From assembly GCF_001029445.1 (NCBI RefSeq), contig NZ_LDOT01000007.1, positions 62,001 through 126,000 on the forward strand: a stretch of DNA of 64,000 nt. Direction: 5' to 3'. This document shows positions 8,669-16,974 of this stretch, piece after piece. This stretch comes from Photobacterium aquae. Lineage in GTDB: Bacteria; Pseudomonadota; Gammaproteobacteria; Enterobacterales; Vibrionaceae. Below the pieces are notes generated by a model, which had not been told where the DNA came from, made no database searches, and saw nothing but the letters and a program-made list of their open reading frames with translations. Both the position numbers and the translations under genes were made by a program. Within the stretch, counting starts at the first letter, position 1. Each line of letters opens with the position of its first letter.

Positions 8669-9166
8669 TTACTTTGATTCTTTAGAGTAATAAATATCGT
8701 ACATTAGCTCTTTGTTATCAGGGGTACCTAAAACCATTTCACCAGATGAAATATTGAAAATATATTGTTGCTTTACCCCTGGGACCTCACCAGTCCAATC
8801 TGGCCAACTCTCCGGCGAAACATTGAGAGTAAGATGGTAAGCCTCTTTGCCATCTGATGTTTTAACTTTATCTCCGATGGTATAATCACCAAACCATTTA
8901 TCGCTTTTTTCCAGCGCAACAGTACAAGCCTGATCATCATAGGATGACATAACTTGCGTATATTCACGGCCTGAAAAATCAAAGCTATCTTGTACATAAC
9001 TGATGAAGTTGCCGTTCTCATCAGTTAACGAATGACAATTGCTAACCCATAATCCTTGAAGATCTTTATGAATTACATTGCCACTTCCATTATTACCAGA
9101 ATCATCGCTATTACATGCAGATAACAACAACACTAAGGCTACACTGCATATTTTCTTAATTTTCAT
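8669..9166 (-). CDS. Small lipoprotein of unknown function
   Basis: A 165-residue protein with a lipoprotein signal: basic MKIKKI start, hydrophobic core and lipobox LLLSAC, followed by a Ser/Asp/Asn/Gly-rich linker. The mature domain (about residues 32-165) contains LQGLWVSNCHS, a start common in small beta-rich lipocalin-like lipoproteins, and scattered aromatic residues, but I cannot name a family. The ATG at 9166 follows AAGGAAT; an upstream GTG at 9190 has no ribosome-binding site. A terminator lies downstream. Asp at +2 would favour retention in the inner membrane in E. coli, but here the residue after Cys is Asn, so outer-membrane sorting is possible. Confidence 0.7.
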   Translation of the reverse strand: MKIKKICSVALVLLLSACNSDDSGNNGSGNVIHKDLQGLWVSNCHSLTDENGNFISYVQDSFDFSGREYTQVMSSYDDQACTVALEKSDKWFGDYTIGDKVKTSDGKEAYHLTLNVSPESWPDWTGEVPGVKQQYIFNISSGEMVLGTPDNKELMYDIYYSKESK

Positions 9167-9556
9167 CTTATTCCTTATTACGAAAATCACAACAACTCAA
9201 CTCATATCATTTCGATTTTAATAAACAATAGATTAACCTCGAATCTAAACTTACAAAATTCCAGATAACGAATTCAAGAAAATCCAAAGTTCTTCCTCTG
9301 TCCATCAAAATGAAACTCAAGTAAAATCTGATAAACTTACTTCTTAAATAAAGCATTCATAAAATTAAGTAGTAAAATGAATGCATCATATAAAAATAAA
9401 TTAAAAAATCCGTTACTTTTAAATCAAATTTCACCTTATATAAAATAACACGCTGTTTTTATTTTTCCGTGATATAAAATCAACATATTCTCGCTGAAAC
9501 AAAATTTTTGAGTTAACTTGGGTATACTAGCGATTGACAAAAAATCAGAGTTAGAG
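9167..9556. other. AT-rich intergenic region
   Basis: About 390 bp, markedly AT-rich, between two divergently oriented genes. It contains an inverted repeat GCATTCAT (9353-9360) and ATGAATGC (9377-9384) with a 16-base spacer that could be an operator or a weak stem. I see no reading frame or RNA family signature. AT-rich promoter regions of this kind are frequent targets of H-NS; that is inference. Confidence 0.4.
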
Positions 9557-10111
9557 ATGAAAACACTACAGCAGGTACTTGAAGACAGCGGCCTTGCCGA
9601 ACTGCCATTAACCGAAAAATCCAATGACTACATCGCTCAATTCATTACGCAGCGAGAAGACTTTTTCCAACGAGTCTGCCGCGAAAAAGCCGATAAATAC
9701 CCATATGGACTCAGCCTCGGATTAATGACGCAAATGATACATGCCGCCCTCGAAAACTATCAGGTAACGCACGCGAAAACCGCAGAGCTTCGCACTCTCA
9801 TTACCGATCATATCGGAGATGTGCATGCTGCGAAATTTACGACAATGAATGATATAGAGATTCAAACCCTTGCTACAGTATGGCTTATGGTACAAGGGGC
9901 CAATGGGATTGACTTTAGCTACGCCAACGAACAGGCTGAGATGCTATGTTCCGTACTGGACAAGCAGTCTCCAACGATCGGAGATAACCCAATACGCAGT
10001 CAACTCATGCAAGCATATTATATTGGTGTTGAACATTTACGACCGGAATATCAGCCGACATCATTATTAGCTAGCTTATCCAACAAAGTAAAAGCATTAT
10101 TCAACACCTGA
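9557..10111 (+). CDS. Conserved-looking protein of unknown function
   Basis: A 184-residue, mostly helical, soluble protein starting MKTLQQVLEDSG. It has no signal peptide, no membrane segment and no cysteine-rich motif. The composition is normal for the genome and the ATG at 9557 follows TTAGAG, so it is very likely a real gene. I do not recognise the family. It stands alone between an AT-rich promoter region and a candidate small RNA gene. Confidence 0.6.
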   Translation: MKTLQQVLEDSGLAELPLTEKSNDYIAQFITQREDFFQRVCREKADKYPYGLSLGLMTQMIHAALENYQVTHAKTAELRTLITDHIGDVHAAKFTTMNDIEIQTLATVWLMVQGANGIDFSYANEQAEMLCSVLDKQSPTIGDNPIRSQLMQAYYIGVEHLRPEYQPTSLLASLSNKVKALFNT

Positions 10112-10264
10112 TGCTGCATTCCCAGTGCGATCTAAGAGGCAAGACTATACATAATGAAGACAGGTCTCATCGCGAGTAGTTCAGCATATTCAGAAGCATA
10201 TACATTGAAATAACGTGGCGATAAGTGCTTACCACTAGACCTATTTCACATTATGACTACATGT

Positions 10265-10293
10265 TTTACAAAATCGATCATTGATCATATTTT
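10265..10293 (+). promoter_or_regulatory. Sigma-70-like promoter of candidate small RNA
   Basis: TTTACA (10265-10270) and TATTTT (10288-10293) are separated by exactly 17 bases. The predicted start, about 7 bases downstream, coincides with the first base of a stem-loop at 10300. Confidence 0.5.
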
Positions 10294-10299
10294 AACCAA

Positions 10300-10383
10300 G
10301 AAGTATGATTCACATACTTCAAATATGTTGTTCCTTATTGATCGATTGCAACGCCTGTCACGGATCTGATAGGCGCTTTTTTT
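10300..10383 (+). ncRNA. Candidate intergenic small RNA of about 84 nt
   Basis: The segment begins with a hairpin (GAAGTATG, loop ATTCA, CATACTTC, 10300-10320), continues with an A/U-rich single-stranded stretch, and ends in a terminator hairpin (CGCCTGTCA and TGATAGGCG, 10352-10375) with seven T at 10377-10383. A sigma-70-like promoter sits at the right distance. No reading frame fills the segment, and the terminator is about 240 bp after the preceding gene, longer than needed for it. Structure resembles Hfq-dependent trans-acting RNAs, but it does not match Spot 42, Qrr, RyhB or GcvB as I remember them. It could instead be the 3' end of the upstream mRNA. Confidence 0.45.
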
Positions 10384-10398
10384 CCGAACCACACCCAC

Positions 10399-10671
10399 CT
10401 ACTGCCACTTACCCCGCATCATAATCGCGCCTAACGACGTGAAAAAAATTCCGACAATAGTGATATGCTGGTATTTTTTTTTGAAATCATCAAGATGCTG
10501 GTCGACATGGAAATTCGGTAGAACTTCATGCCTCGCGGCATCAAAAAAACCACCCACATCCATGGCTATTTGGCTATGGCCAACCAAGCTTCCTAAAGCC
10601 ACTGCGCCCACCAGCAGTGAAGCACATCCCAAAATTAAAGTGACAAACCCCCACGTCCTTTTGGCATCCAT
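10399..10671 (-). CDS. Small inner-membrane protein of unknown function
   Basis: A 90-residue protein with two predicted membrane helices, residues about 9-30 and 70-85, joined by a hydrophilic loop rich in His and Asp (around HVDQHLDDF). The ATG at 10671 is preceded by GGCGGGGCA. It resembles the many two-helix DUF proteins of Vibrionaceae, but I cannot assign one. It reads toward the small RNA terminator, so the two may end convergently. Confidence 0.6.
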   Translation of the reverse strand: MDAKRTWGFVTLILGCASLLVGAVALGSLVGHSQIAMDVGGFFDAARHEVLPNFHVDQHLDDFKKKYQHITIVGIFFTSLGAIMMRGKWQ

Positions 10672-10952
10672 TGCCCCGCCTCACCCTCAGATTAACAAAA
10701 CATTATTCACCATAGCCGTGAAACAACATCTGTTTACAAGAGTTGCCTTTACCCGCGACGATGAACTGCCTGAATAATATTTTATAAAATAAGGATTTTC
10801 CCAGCGGAAACCATTAATGAGAGAAGTATGAACAAGCGCGGTGAATAGAAACGCTATTCTTGATAGGTATCTAATTTTTCAGAGTTTTATTGAGGTACGC
10901 CTCAAAACTACCGAAACTGCTGGTAGCAGTCCCGGTAAGCCTATTACCGAAT

Positions 10953-11723
10953 TCAGTGGGTAAGCTCTTCATCTACCCAATATTTCGAACCCGATATATT
11001 CATATCTAGCAATAACCCTTTTTCGTCCAACTGGTAAATAGCCATTCCACCGTTGTATTTTGCGCTCAATTCAGCACTTTCTGTTCCAGCAACAACCCCT
11101 ACCTCCGAGGTGGCCTCCCAGCCCTGGGTAACGAAACCATCGAATGCGGCCTTGTCTTCAAACAAGATCACTTGCTGATAAAACTTGCCGCCGAACCCGG
11201 CAGCCAATCCAGCGCCGAACATCTTCATATATGTATGCTTGCTTGTCTGGCGATTGACCGCCACACCCGCACCTTGGTTTGTATGAAGCAACAAAGAAAA
11301 CTTCCGTGAATCAAACACGGCGTAACCATAAGCCTGATCGAAAAGTAATTTCGCTGAAGGTTGATCATTAAACAAACGGATCAATGCCGTATCCGCCATT
11401 GTATCAAGCGCCATCCTGGCTTCTGCCGGGGTTTCAGGCTCCAGCATTTCATTGAGTTTTTTGTCTGCCACGGCAAGCCACTCTTTTCCTTTCTCGGCAG
11501 ATTTATCCGTCCATTCTCCGGCTGTATTGAGGGCATCATCGCCCCACTTCGCGACACTCTCCCAAGTTTCCTTTGAAAAATCAGAAACCTGATCCCACAC
11601 TTCCTTGGAACTGTCACTCACCGCCTTTCCAAGATCAGACGCACTCTTCTTGATCTCATCCCAACCTGCTTGAGCTGGGGCAACCGCGAGCATAAGCATT
11701 ACGGCAATGGTTTTCATTTTCAC
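10953..11723 (-). CDS. SYLF (Ysc84/DUF500) domain lipid-binding protein, exported
   Basis: A 256-residue protein with a signal peptide (residues 1-19, ending AQA). Residues about 20-90 are amphipathic, rich in Lys, Asp, Ser and Trp with repeated DSSKEVW / FSKETW patterns, suggesting a coiled or membrane-associated helix. The rest (about 95-256) is a SYLF domain with AYGYAVFDS, NQGAGVAVNR and AGLAAGFGGK segments. SYLF domains bind phosphoinositide or other lipids in eukaryotes; bacterial members are periplasmic or outer-membrane associated and uncharacterised. The start may be the GTG at 11723 (GAGG at 8 nt) or the ATG two codons later. No operon partner is evident. Confidence 0.8.
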   Translation of the reverse strand: MKMKTIAVMLMLAVAPAQAGWDEIKKSASDLGKAVSDSSKEVWDQVSDFSKETWESVAKWGDDALNTAGEWTDKSAEKGKEWLAVADKKLNEMLEPETPAEARMALDTMADTALIRLFNDQPSAKLLFDQAYGYAVFDSRKFSLLLHTNQGAGVAVNRQTSKHTYMKMFGAGLAAGFGGKFYQQVILFEDKAAFDGFVTQGWEATSEVGVVAGTESAELSAKYNGGMAIYQLDEKGLLLDMNISGSKYWVDEELTH

Positions 11724-11834
11724 AACACTATCCTCAAGCTATATATCCATGTTTCCTTAGATATTAGGGTATATTCTTCGCTGATCTCAAGATTAAGGGT
11801 TCAAGGATCTTTAAGATAACGTGGGAAACCGGAC

Positions 11835-11862
11835 AAAAAAACCGGTCTTCGACCGGCTTTTT
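11835..11862. terminator. Bidirectional terminator after mog
   Basis: ACCGGTC and GACCGGC(T) pair around TTC, with A7 before and T5 after the stem. It lies 40 bp after the mog stop on the minus strand and can also stop rightward transcripts. Confidence 0.75.
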
Positions 11863-11901
11863 ATGTATAACATCATCAAGAATAACGCAGTGACTAGCGC
11901 A

Positions 11902-12432
11902 TTACTTCTTAGGGCGGAAAGGCTTGATAACTTCTTCGTTGCATTCCAAGTATGGCCCTTCCATCAGGTCAATACAGTAAGGAATCGCAGGGAATACCGC
12001 ATCAAGACACTCACGGATCGACTTCGGCTTACCCGGAAGGTTTACAATCAGGCTGTCGCCACGCAAACCTGCTGTTTGGCGAGACAAAATCGCCGTCGGC
12101 ACAAACTTCAGTGACTCTGCACGCATTAGCTCGCCAAAACCCGGCATCATACGGTCACAAACCGCTTCAGTCGCTTCAGGTGTTACATCACGTTTTGCAG
12201 GACCTGTGCCGCCAGTTGTAACAATCAAGCTACAATCTAATTCATCGGCCATCTTGATCAACGTTGCTTCAATTACATCCTGCTCATCAGGGATCACTTC
12301 ATAAACCGGCTCCCACTCAGAAACAAGGTAATCATTCAGGGTCTCGATAATCGCCTTGCCTGAAATATCTTCGTAAACACCTGCACTGGCGCGGTCGCTT
12401 ACTGTGACAATACCGATTTTTGCTTTAGTCAT
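11902..12432 (-). CDS. mog: Molybdopterin adenylyltransferase
   Basis: A 176-residue MogA/MoaB-fold protein that adenylates molybdopterin before molybdate insertion in molybdenum cofactor synthesis. Diagnostic segments are GIVTVSDRASAG at the N terminus, SLIVTTGGTGPAKRDVTPEA near residue 68 with the conserved GGTG and RD pair, and NLPGKPKSIRECL near residue 128. It has the Mog-type length and the insertion after the first strand (GVYEDISG). Cytoplasmic. The ATG at 12432 is preceded by AAGGAACC. It is a single gene here, away from moa and moe genes. Confidence 0.95.
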   Translation of the reverse strand: MTKAKIGIVTVSDRASAGVYEDISGKAIIETLNDYLVSEWEPVYEVIPDEQDVIEATLIKMADELDCSLIVTTGGTGPAKRDVTPEATEAVCDRMMPGFGELMRAESLKFVPTAILSRQTAGLRGDSLIVNLPGKPKSIRECLDAVFPAIPYCIDLMEGPYLECNEEVIKPFRPKK

Positions 12433-12526
12433 TGATGGTTCCTTACTGAGCCATGTTTATTTATCAACGCAAGTTTAAGAAATTATGCTCGTTATTTAAA
12501 GTTCTATACCAATAGTTAGCTCCGAT

Positions 12527-13978
12527 TCAGAACAGGCCGCCCATCAAGGTATATTTGGTTTCCAGGTAGTCATCCAAGCCCTGTCGAGCCCCTTCCCGAC
12601 CCAGCCCCGAACTCTTCACACCACCAAATGGCGCAACTTCGGTAGAAATCAGTCCTTCGTTGATACCGACCATACCGTACTCTAGCGATTCGCTAAAGCG
12701 AAATGCCCGAGCCAGATCCCGTGTATAAGCATAAGCAGCCAACCCTGATTCCGTATGATTGGCACGTCCGATAACATCTTCGTCATCATCAAACCGGAAC
12801 AAAGCTGCAACGGGGCCAAATGTCTCTTCTGTTGCAATCAACATATCGTCATTCGCTTCAAGCAAAACATGCGGCGCAACAAACAGGCTTCCTTCATTCC
12901 GAGGCTCACCATGCGCAATGACAGCGCCTTTCGCCACCGCATCATCAACATGATTCTGAACTTTGCTTGCGGCAGCCTCATTGATCAACGGGCCTATCGT
13001 CACATCAGGCGCAAACCCATCGCCCACTTTTAGCTGGCTTACCCGCTCTACCAATAACTGGCTGAACGCGTCATAGACACTGTTTTGTACATAGATTCTG
13101 TTTGCACAAACGCAGGTCTGGCCGGCATTACGGAACTTGGCAATCATCACGCCATTAACGGCGGCTTCCAAGTCAGCATCGTCACACACGATAAATGGCG
13201 CGTTGCCGCCAAGCTCCAGTGCAAGTTTCTTAACGGTATCGGCCGATTGCGCCATCAACAACTTGCCGACGGCCGTTGAACCGGTGAAGGATATTTTACG
13301 CACCACCGCACTTTCTGTAAGGGCAGAGCCAATAGCAGCAGCATCGCCCGTCAGAACACTGAATAGCCCTTGGGGAATACCGGCTCTCTCAGCCAATTCG
13401 GCTAACGCCAATGCCGTCAGAGGTGTTTCAGGCGCAGGTTTGAGGACAACTGCGCACCCAGCAGCGAAGGCCGGGCCGCATTTGCGGGTGATCATAGCCG
13501 CCGGAAAATTCCATGGAGTAATCGCCCCCACAACACCAACTGGCACTTTTGATACCAAGATCCGCGCATCCTCCTTATGACTCGGGATCATCTCGCCGTA
13601 TGCACGTTTGGCCTCTTCGGCAAACCATTCGATAAAGCTAGCCGCATAAGCAATCTCGCCTTTGGCTTCGGCAAATGGCTTACCCTGCTCGCTGGTCAAT
13701 AGTGTTGCCAGATCATCACTATGCTCGGTAACCAACTCAAACCAGCGCCGTAAGACCTGCGAACGGTGTTTGGCCGTTTTCTTTTGCCATTGCTTTTGTA
13801 CCAATTCCGCCGTATGAATCGCAGAGAGCGCCTCATCCCGGCCGAGTACAGGCACACTGGCAATCACTTTACCCGTAGACGGGTTAACCACCGGACTAGT
13901 CTGCCCATTCAGGGCCTCGCTCCACTTACTACCAACGTAGCATGCCTGTTTCAATAATTTCGGATCTTTTAATTTCAT
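12527..13978 (-). CDS. gabD: Succinate-semialdehyde dehydrogenase (NADP+)
   Basis: A 483-residue aldehyde dehydrogenase that oxidises succinate semialdehyde to succinate in GABA and putrescine breakdown. Catalytic residues are N157 in TPWNFPAAM, E256 in ELGGNAPF and C289 in GQTCVCANR; the second cysteine, C291, matches the redox pair found in GabD. The N terminus LKDPKLLKQACYVG is typical of GabD. The ATG at 13978 is preferred to an upstream start at 14029, which would add residues outside the family norm. No gabT or gabP adjoins. Glutarate-semialdehyde dehydrogenase activity is a possible alternative in this subfamily. Confidence 0.92.
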   Translation of the reverse strand: MKLKDPKLLKQACYVGSKWSEALNGQTSPVVNPSTGKVIASVPVLGRDEALSAIHTAELVQKQWQKKTAKHRSQVLRRWFELVTEHSDDLATLLTSEQGKPFAEAKGEIAYAASFIEWFAEEAKRAYGEMIPSHKEDARILVSKVPVGVVGAITPWNFPAAMITRKCGPAFAAGCAVVLKPAPETPLTALALAELAERAGIPQGLFSVLTGDAAAIGSALTESAVVRKISFTGSTAVGKLLMAQSADTVKKLALELGGNAPFIVCDDADLEAAVNGVMIAKFRNAGQTCVCANRIYVQNSVYDAFSQLLVERVSQLKVGDGFAPDVTIGPLINEAAASKVQNHVDDAVAKGAVIAHGEPRNEGSLFVAPHVLLEANDDMLIATEETFGPVAALFRFDDDEDVIGRANHTESGLAAYAYTRDLARAFRFSESLEYGMVGINEGLISTEVAPFGGVKSSGLGREGARQGLDDYLETKYTLMGGLF

Positions 13979-14271
13979 GATGACACTACTCCTAACCACT
14001 CTGACAGGACATACCCTCGAGGCATGCAAAATGAATCAGATCAGAGGATATACCCTCAACTTGATGAATAACAGGTATTGATAAACAAGTGCCTATCTCA
14101 TAACCAACCTCTTCATCCTGAACGTATTTGTGAGAGTGAATACTTATGGTTATTTCACACTGGCACGGAACGGCAATGCGCTGAGAACACCCTGCATCAT
14201 AAGGCAACTTGGGTATATAATGCTGCAATCTCAAGCTACCTCAGCTTGACAGTACACAGAGAAGGAATCCC

Positions 14272-15192
14272 ATGAAGAGCTCACACCACTACTCTATCGG
14301 CACACCGGGCCAACCTTGGGGGGACGAAGAACGTGCCCAATGGCTAGCACAAACTACCATCAAACGCTCTTACCGTGATGATGTGATCAGCAAGATTGAA
14401 AAACTGGCTGTACGCTTCGACGTCAGCCAATATGGCCAGCTCAGCTACGATGAGAAGCGCTATCCGCTATTTGTCATCAAATCTCGCCAATGGGATGCCA
14501 GCAAGCCCACGGTACTGATCACCGGTGGCGTACATGGTTATGAAACCAGCGGTGTGCACGGCGCTCTCCAATTTATGGACACCGAAGCAGAAAACTACCA
14601 GACACATTTCAATATTGTCACTGCGCCGTGTGTGAGTCCTTGGGGTTATGAAACTATCAATCGCTGGAATCCCAATGCCATTGACCCTAACCGCTCATTC
14701 TACGAAGACAGCCCAAGTGAAGAAGCCGCCCAAGTGATAGCAATGGTGGCTGGGCTAGGTACTGACATTCTTGTCCATATCGACCTGCACGAAACAACAG
14801 ATACCGATGAAGAGGAGTTCCGCCCAGCTCTTGCAGCACGAGACGGCGAACCTTACATTGAGGACAGCGTACCAGATGGTTTCTACACTGTCGGGGACAC
14901 GGAAAACCCTCAGCCAGCATTCCAAAAGGCAATCATCGATTCGGTACGCCGCGTAACTCATATTGCCCCACCGGATCAGGATGGCAATATCATTGGTAGC
15001 CCTGTCACCCAAGAAGGTGTCATCAACTACCCACTGGTAGAGCTGAGTCTGTGCAACGGCCTATCTGCTTGCGTATACGGGACAACCACAGAAGTCTACC
15101 CAGACAGTGAGCGAGTCACGCCGCAAGAATGCAATGATGCCCAAGTTGCTGCTATTACCGGTGCATTGAACTATGTGATCGCACAGCGCTGA
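14272..15192 (+). CDS. M14-family zinc metallopeptidase (carboxypeptidase-like)
   Basis: A 306-residue cytoplasmic protein of the M14 superfamily. Zinc ligands are H88 and E91 in GGVHGYETSG and H173 in HIDLHET; the catalytic general base is probably E258 in YPLVELSL. It is closest in layout to the short bacterial M14 proteins annotated as DUF2817-like or succinylglutamate-desuccinylase-like peptidases rather than pancreatic-type carboxypeptidases. No signal peptide. The ATG at 14272 has GAAGGAA upstream. It is divergent from gabD, and a terminator follows. The substrate (peptide or acyl-amino acid) is unknown. Confidence 0.85.
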   Translation: MKSSHHYSIGTPGQPWGDEERAQWLAQTTIKRSYRDDVISKIEKLAVRFDVSQYGQLSYDEKRYPLFVIKSRQWDASKPTVLITGGVHGYETSGVHGALQFMDTEAENYQTHFNIVTAPCVSPWGYETINRWNPNAIDPNRSFYEDSPSEEAAQVIAMVAGLGTDILVHIDLHETTDTDEEEFRPALAARDGEPYIEDSVPDGFYTVGDTENPQPAFQKAIIDSVRRVTHIAPPDQDGNIIGSPVTQEGVINYPLVELSLCNGLSACVYGTTTEVYPDSERVTPQECNDAQVAAITGALNYVIAQR

Positions 15193-15207
15193 TCGTTGCT
15201 TTCCCTC

Positions 15208-15240
15208 AAAACCGCATGGTGACTCCGTGCGGTTTATTTT
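15208..15240 (+). terminator. Intrinsic terminator of the M14 gene
   Basis: AAACCGCATGG and CCGTGCGGTTT (one G-T pair) form a stem around TGACT, followed by a T-rich tail ending TATTTT. Confidence 0.8.
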
Positions 15241-15393
15241 CCTCCTCTCACAACCGCTCTACACGCCGCCCTTGCCACATCTTTATTACAAACCCACAAA
15301 AAGACTCACAATGAAACAACAAGTTGGTTATAGTGTGCCTATCAAATTCGTATTTCGTTCAGGATAGTTTCCGCTCACAGATAGGATATCTCT

Positions 15394-16896
15394 ATGGCAT
15401 GGGCTATTTCGCCTACGACTCTCCGCTTAATGATCTGCTTAGCTACCCGCTCAGCCTTCATTTTCGCTTTGTCCCTGCTAATAACAGCATGTGCTTCCCA
15501 TCCCCCAGCGGCTCTTCATGGCAATACGGTATTAGAACAATGCCACCAGCAGCTATCCCGTTTTAAACAGGAGGTAAAGCGCCAAGGCGTTAACGATGTT
15601 CAATATACCGAACACCCCCACTTTCCCTACTTGTCATTCGACCGGTTTAGCCAATCGATTCTCAATCATGTAAGCACGACACGTGACCGCCACCAGTGGC
15701 TGGCATATACATCCCGCCTTGCCGCACTCCAACGAAAAAGCGAATTTCAAAACCTGAAGGTCAATCCTGGCTTTCGACTTGCACAGTTAGATCAGTGCGC
15801 CGCAAAACTCACTAAGGAAACAAGCGACAACCCACAGTTATGGCTCAAACTCACCGCACATGCCCCACACATTGCATCCAATTACCAACCATGGATGAAA
15901 GCCTTTGGCTTCTACCCTGTAGCAAGCCACTTGGCACTGCCAGCAATAAACCAAGAGCGAAACCGAATTCTAGGCCATTTCGACCAGCCACCCGCATTCC
16001 CCACCACGCACTATCTGCTCGGCGACAACATGCAACCGCAGCTGCCACAACAAACTATACGCCGCTGGTTTGAAAACGCGCGCCATGAAAGCAGCCTATT
16101 CTGGCCGCAACTCTCTGCGGATCAGATACGCAGTCTTCATGCCCATTACGCCCCTTTGGTAAGCATCGCCACCCAGTCCCGCGATGACCGCCCCGGCCGA
16201 GTCACAATGGACGTTCGCTCAACACCAACCGTTGATACCGCCAAACCCTCCGTCTATTGGGATCACAGCTACACCGAATTTTACGGACAAACCTATCTCC
16301 AGCTACATTACAGCCTTTGGTTTCCACGCCGAACACCTACCCGCCAGCTCGATCCTTACGCGGGCCCATTCGATGCTCTGCTGCTTCGGCTGACCCTTGA
16401 TCATCAAGGCAACCCCATGATCTTCGATAGCATCCACCACTGTGGCTGCTACCACATGGTGTTTGCCCTCAACAACACTCTTTCCCCCAAGCCCCCCTTG
16501 AAAAACATCGAACCGCCTATCCAAAAAATACGTGTCAGGCCCGATAACAAGCAGAGGCTCCATATCAATCTCACCGAAGGGGAGCACATGATAGCCGGCG
16601 TCGAGTGGGGCAACACCGAATTGCAACAGGCTCGTCCCCTTTCGCCGCTGTCATACCATGAATTAAGAAGTATACCAACCACCGACAACCGGCATCACAG
16701 CCTATTCAATTCTCAAGGTTTGGTTGGCAATAGCGAACGGTTGGAACGACTCTACCTCTGGCCGTTTGGCGTTCTCTCTGCAGGTGCTATGCGTCAGAAG
16801 GGACACCATGCCATCACATTTATCGGCGAGCGGCACTTTGATGAACCCAATATGTTCGAGTCCTTTTTCCTGCCTCCGCAGACGGGAAAACCGTGA
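15394..16896 (+). CDS. Large lipoprotein of unknown function
   Basis: A 500-residue protein with an unusually long signal region: about 33 residues including a hydrophobic core and lipobox LITAC at residues 29-33. The mature part has no domain I can name. Notable are a DRPGRVTMDV segment near residue 270, a YTEFYGQTYLQLHYSLWF stretch near 290 and a His/Cys-rich IHHCGCYHMVF near 350 that could bind metal. The ATG at 15394 follows AGGATAT. The peptidase gene follows after 78 bp in the same direction and may share the transcript. The signal length may mean that the real start is downstream. Confidence 0.65.
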   Translation: MAWAISPTTLRLMICLATRSAFIFALSLLITACASHPPAALHGNTVLEQCHQQLSRFKQEVKRQGVNDVQYTEHPHFPYLSFDRFSQSILNHVSTTRDRHQWLAYTSRLAALQRKSEFQNLKVNPGFRLAQLDQCAAKLTKETSDNPQLWLKLTAHAPHIASNYQPWMKAFGFYPVASHLALPAINQERNRILGHFDQPPAFPTTHYLLGDNMQPQLPQQTIRRWFENARHESSLFWPQLSADQIRSLHAHYAPLVSIATQSRDDRPGRVTMDVRSTPTVDTAKPSVYWDHSYTEFYGQTYLQLHYSLWFPRRTPTRQLDPYAGPFDALLLRLTLDHQGNPMIFDSIHHCGCYHMVFALNNTLSPKPPLKNIEPPIQKIRVRPDNKQRLHINLTEGEHMIAGVEWGNTELQQARPLSPLSYHELRSIPTTDNRHHSLFNSQGLVGNSERLERLYLWPFGVLSAGAMRQKGHHAITFIGERHFDEPNMFESFFLPPQTGKP

Positions 16897-16974
16897 CGTA
16901 AAGCCTGAAATTTCAACATGCTAAAAACAGGCCAGCAATATAATATGCATGTTTTGCCAAAATGGAGACGCACT

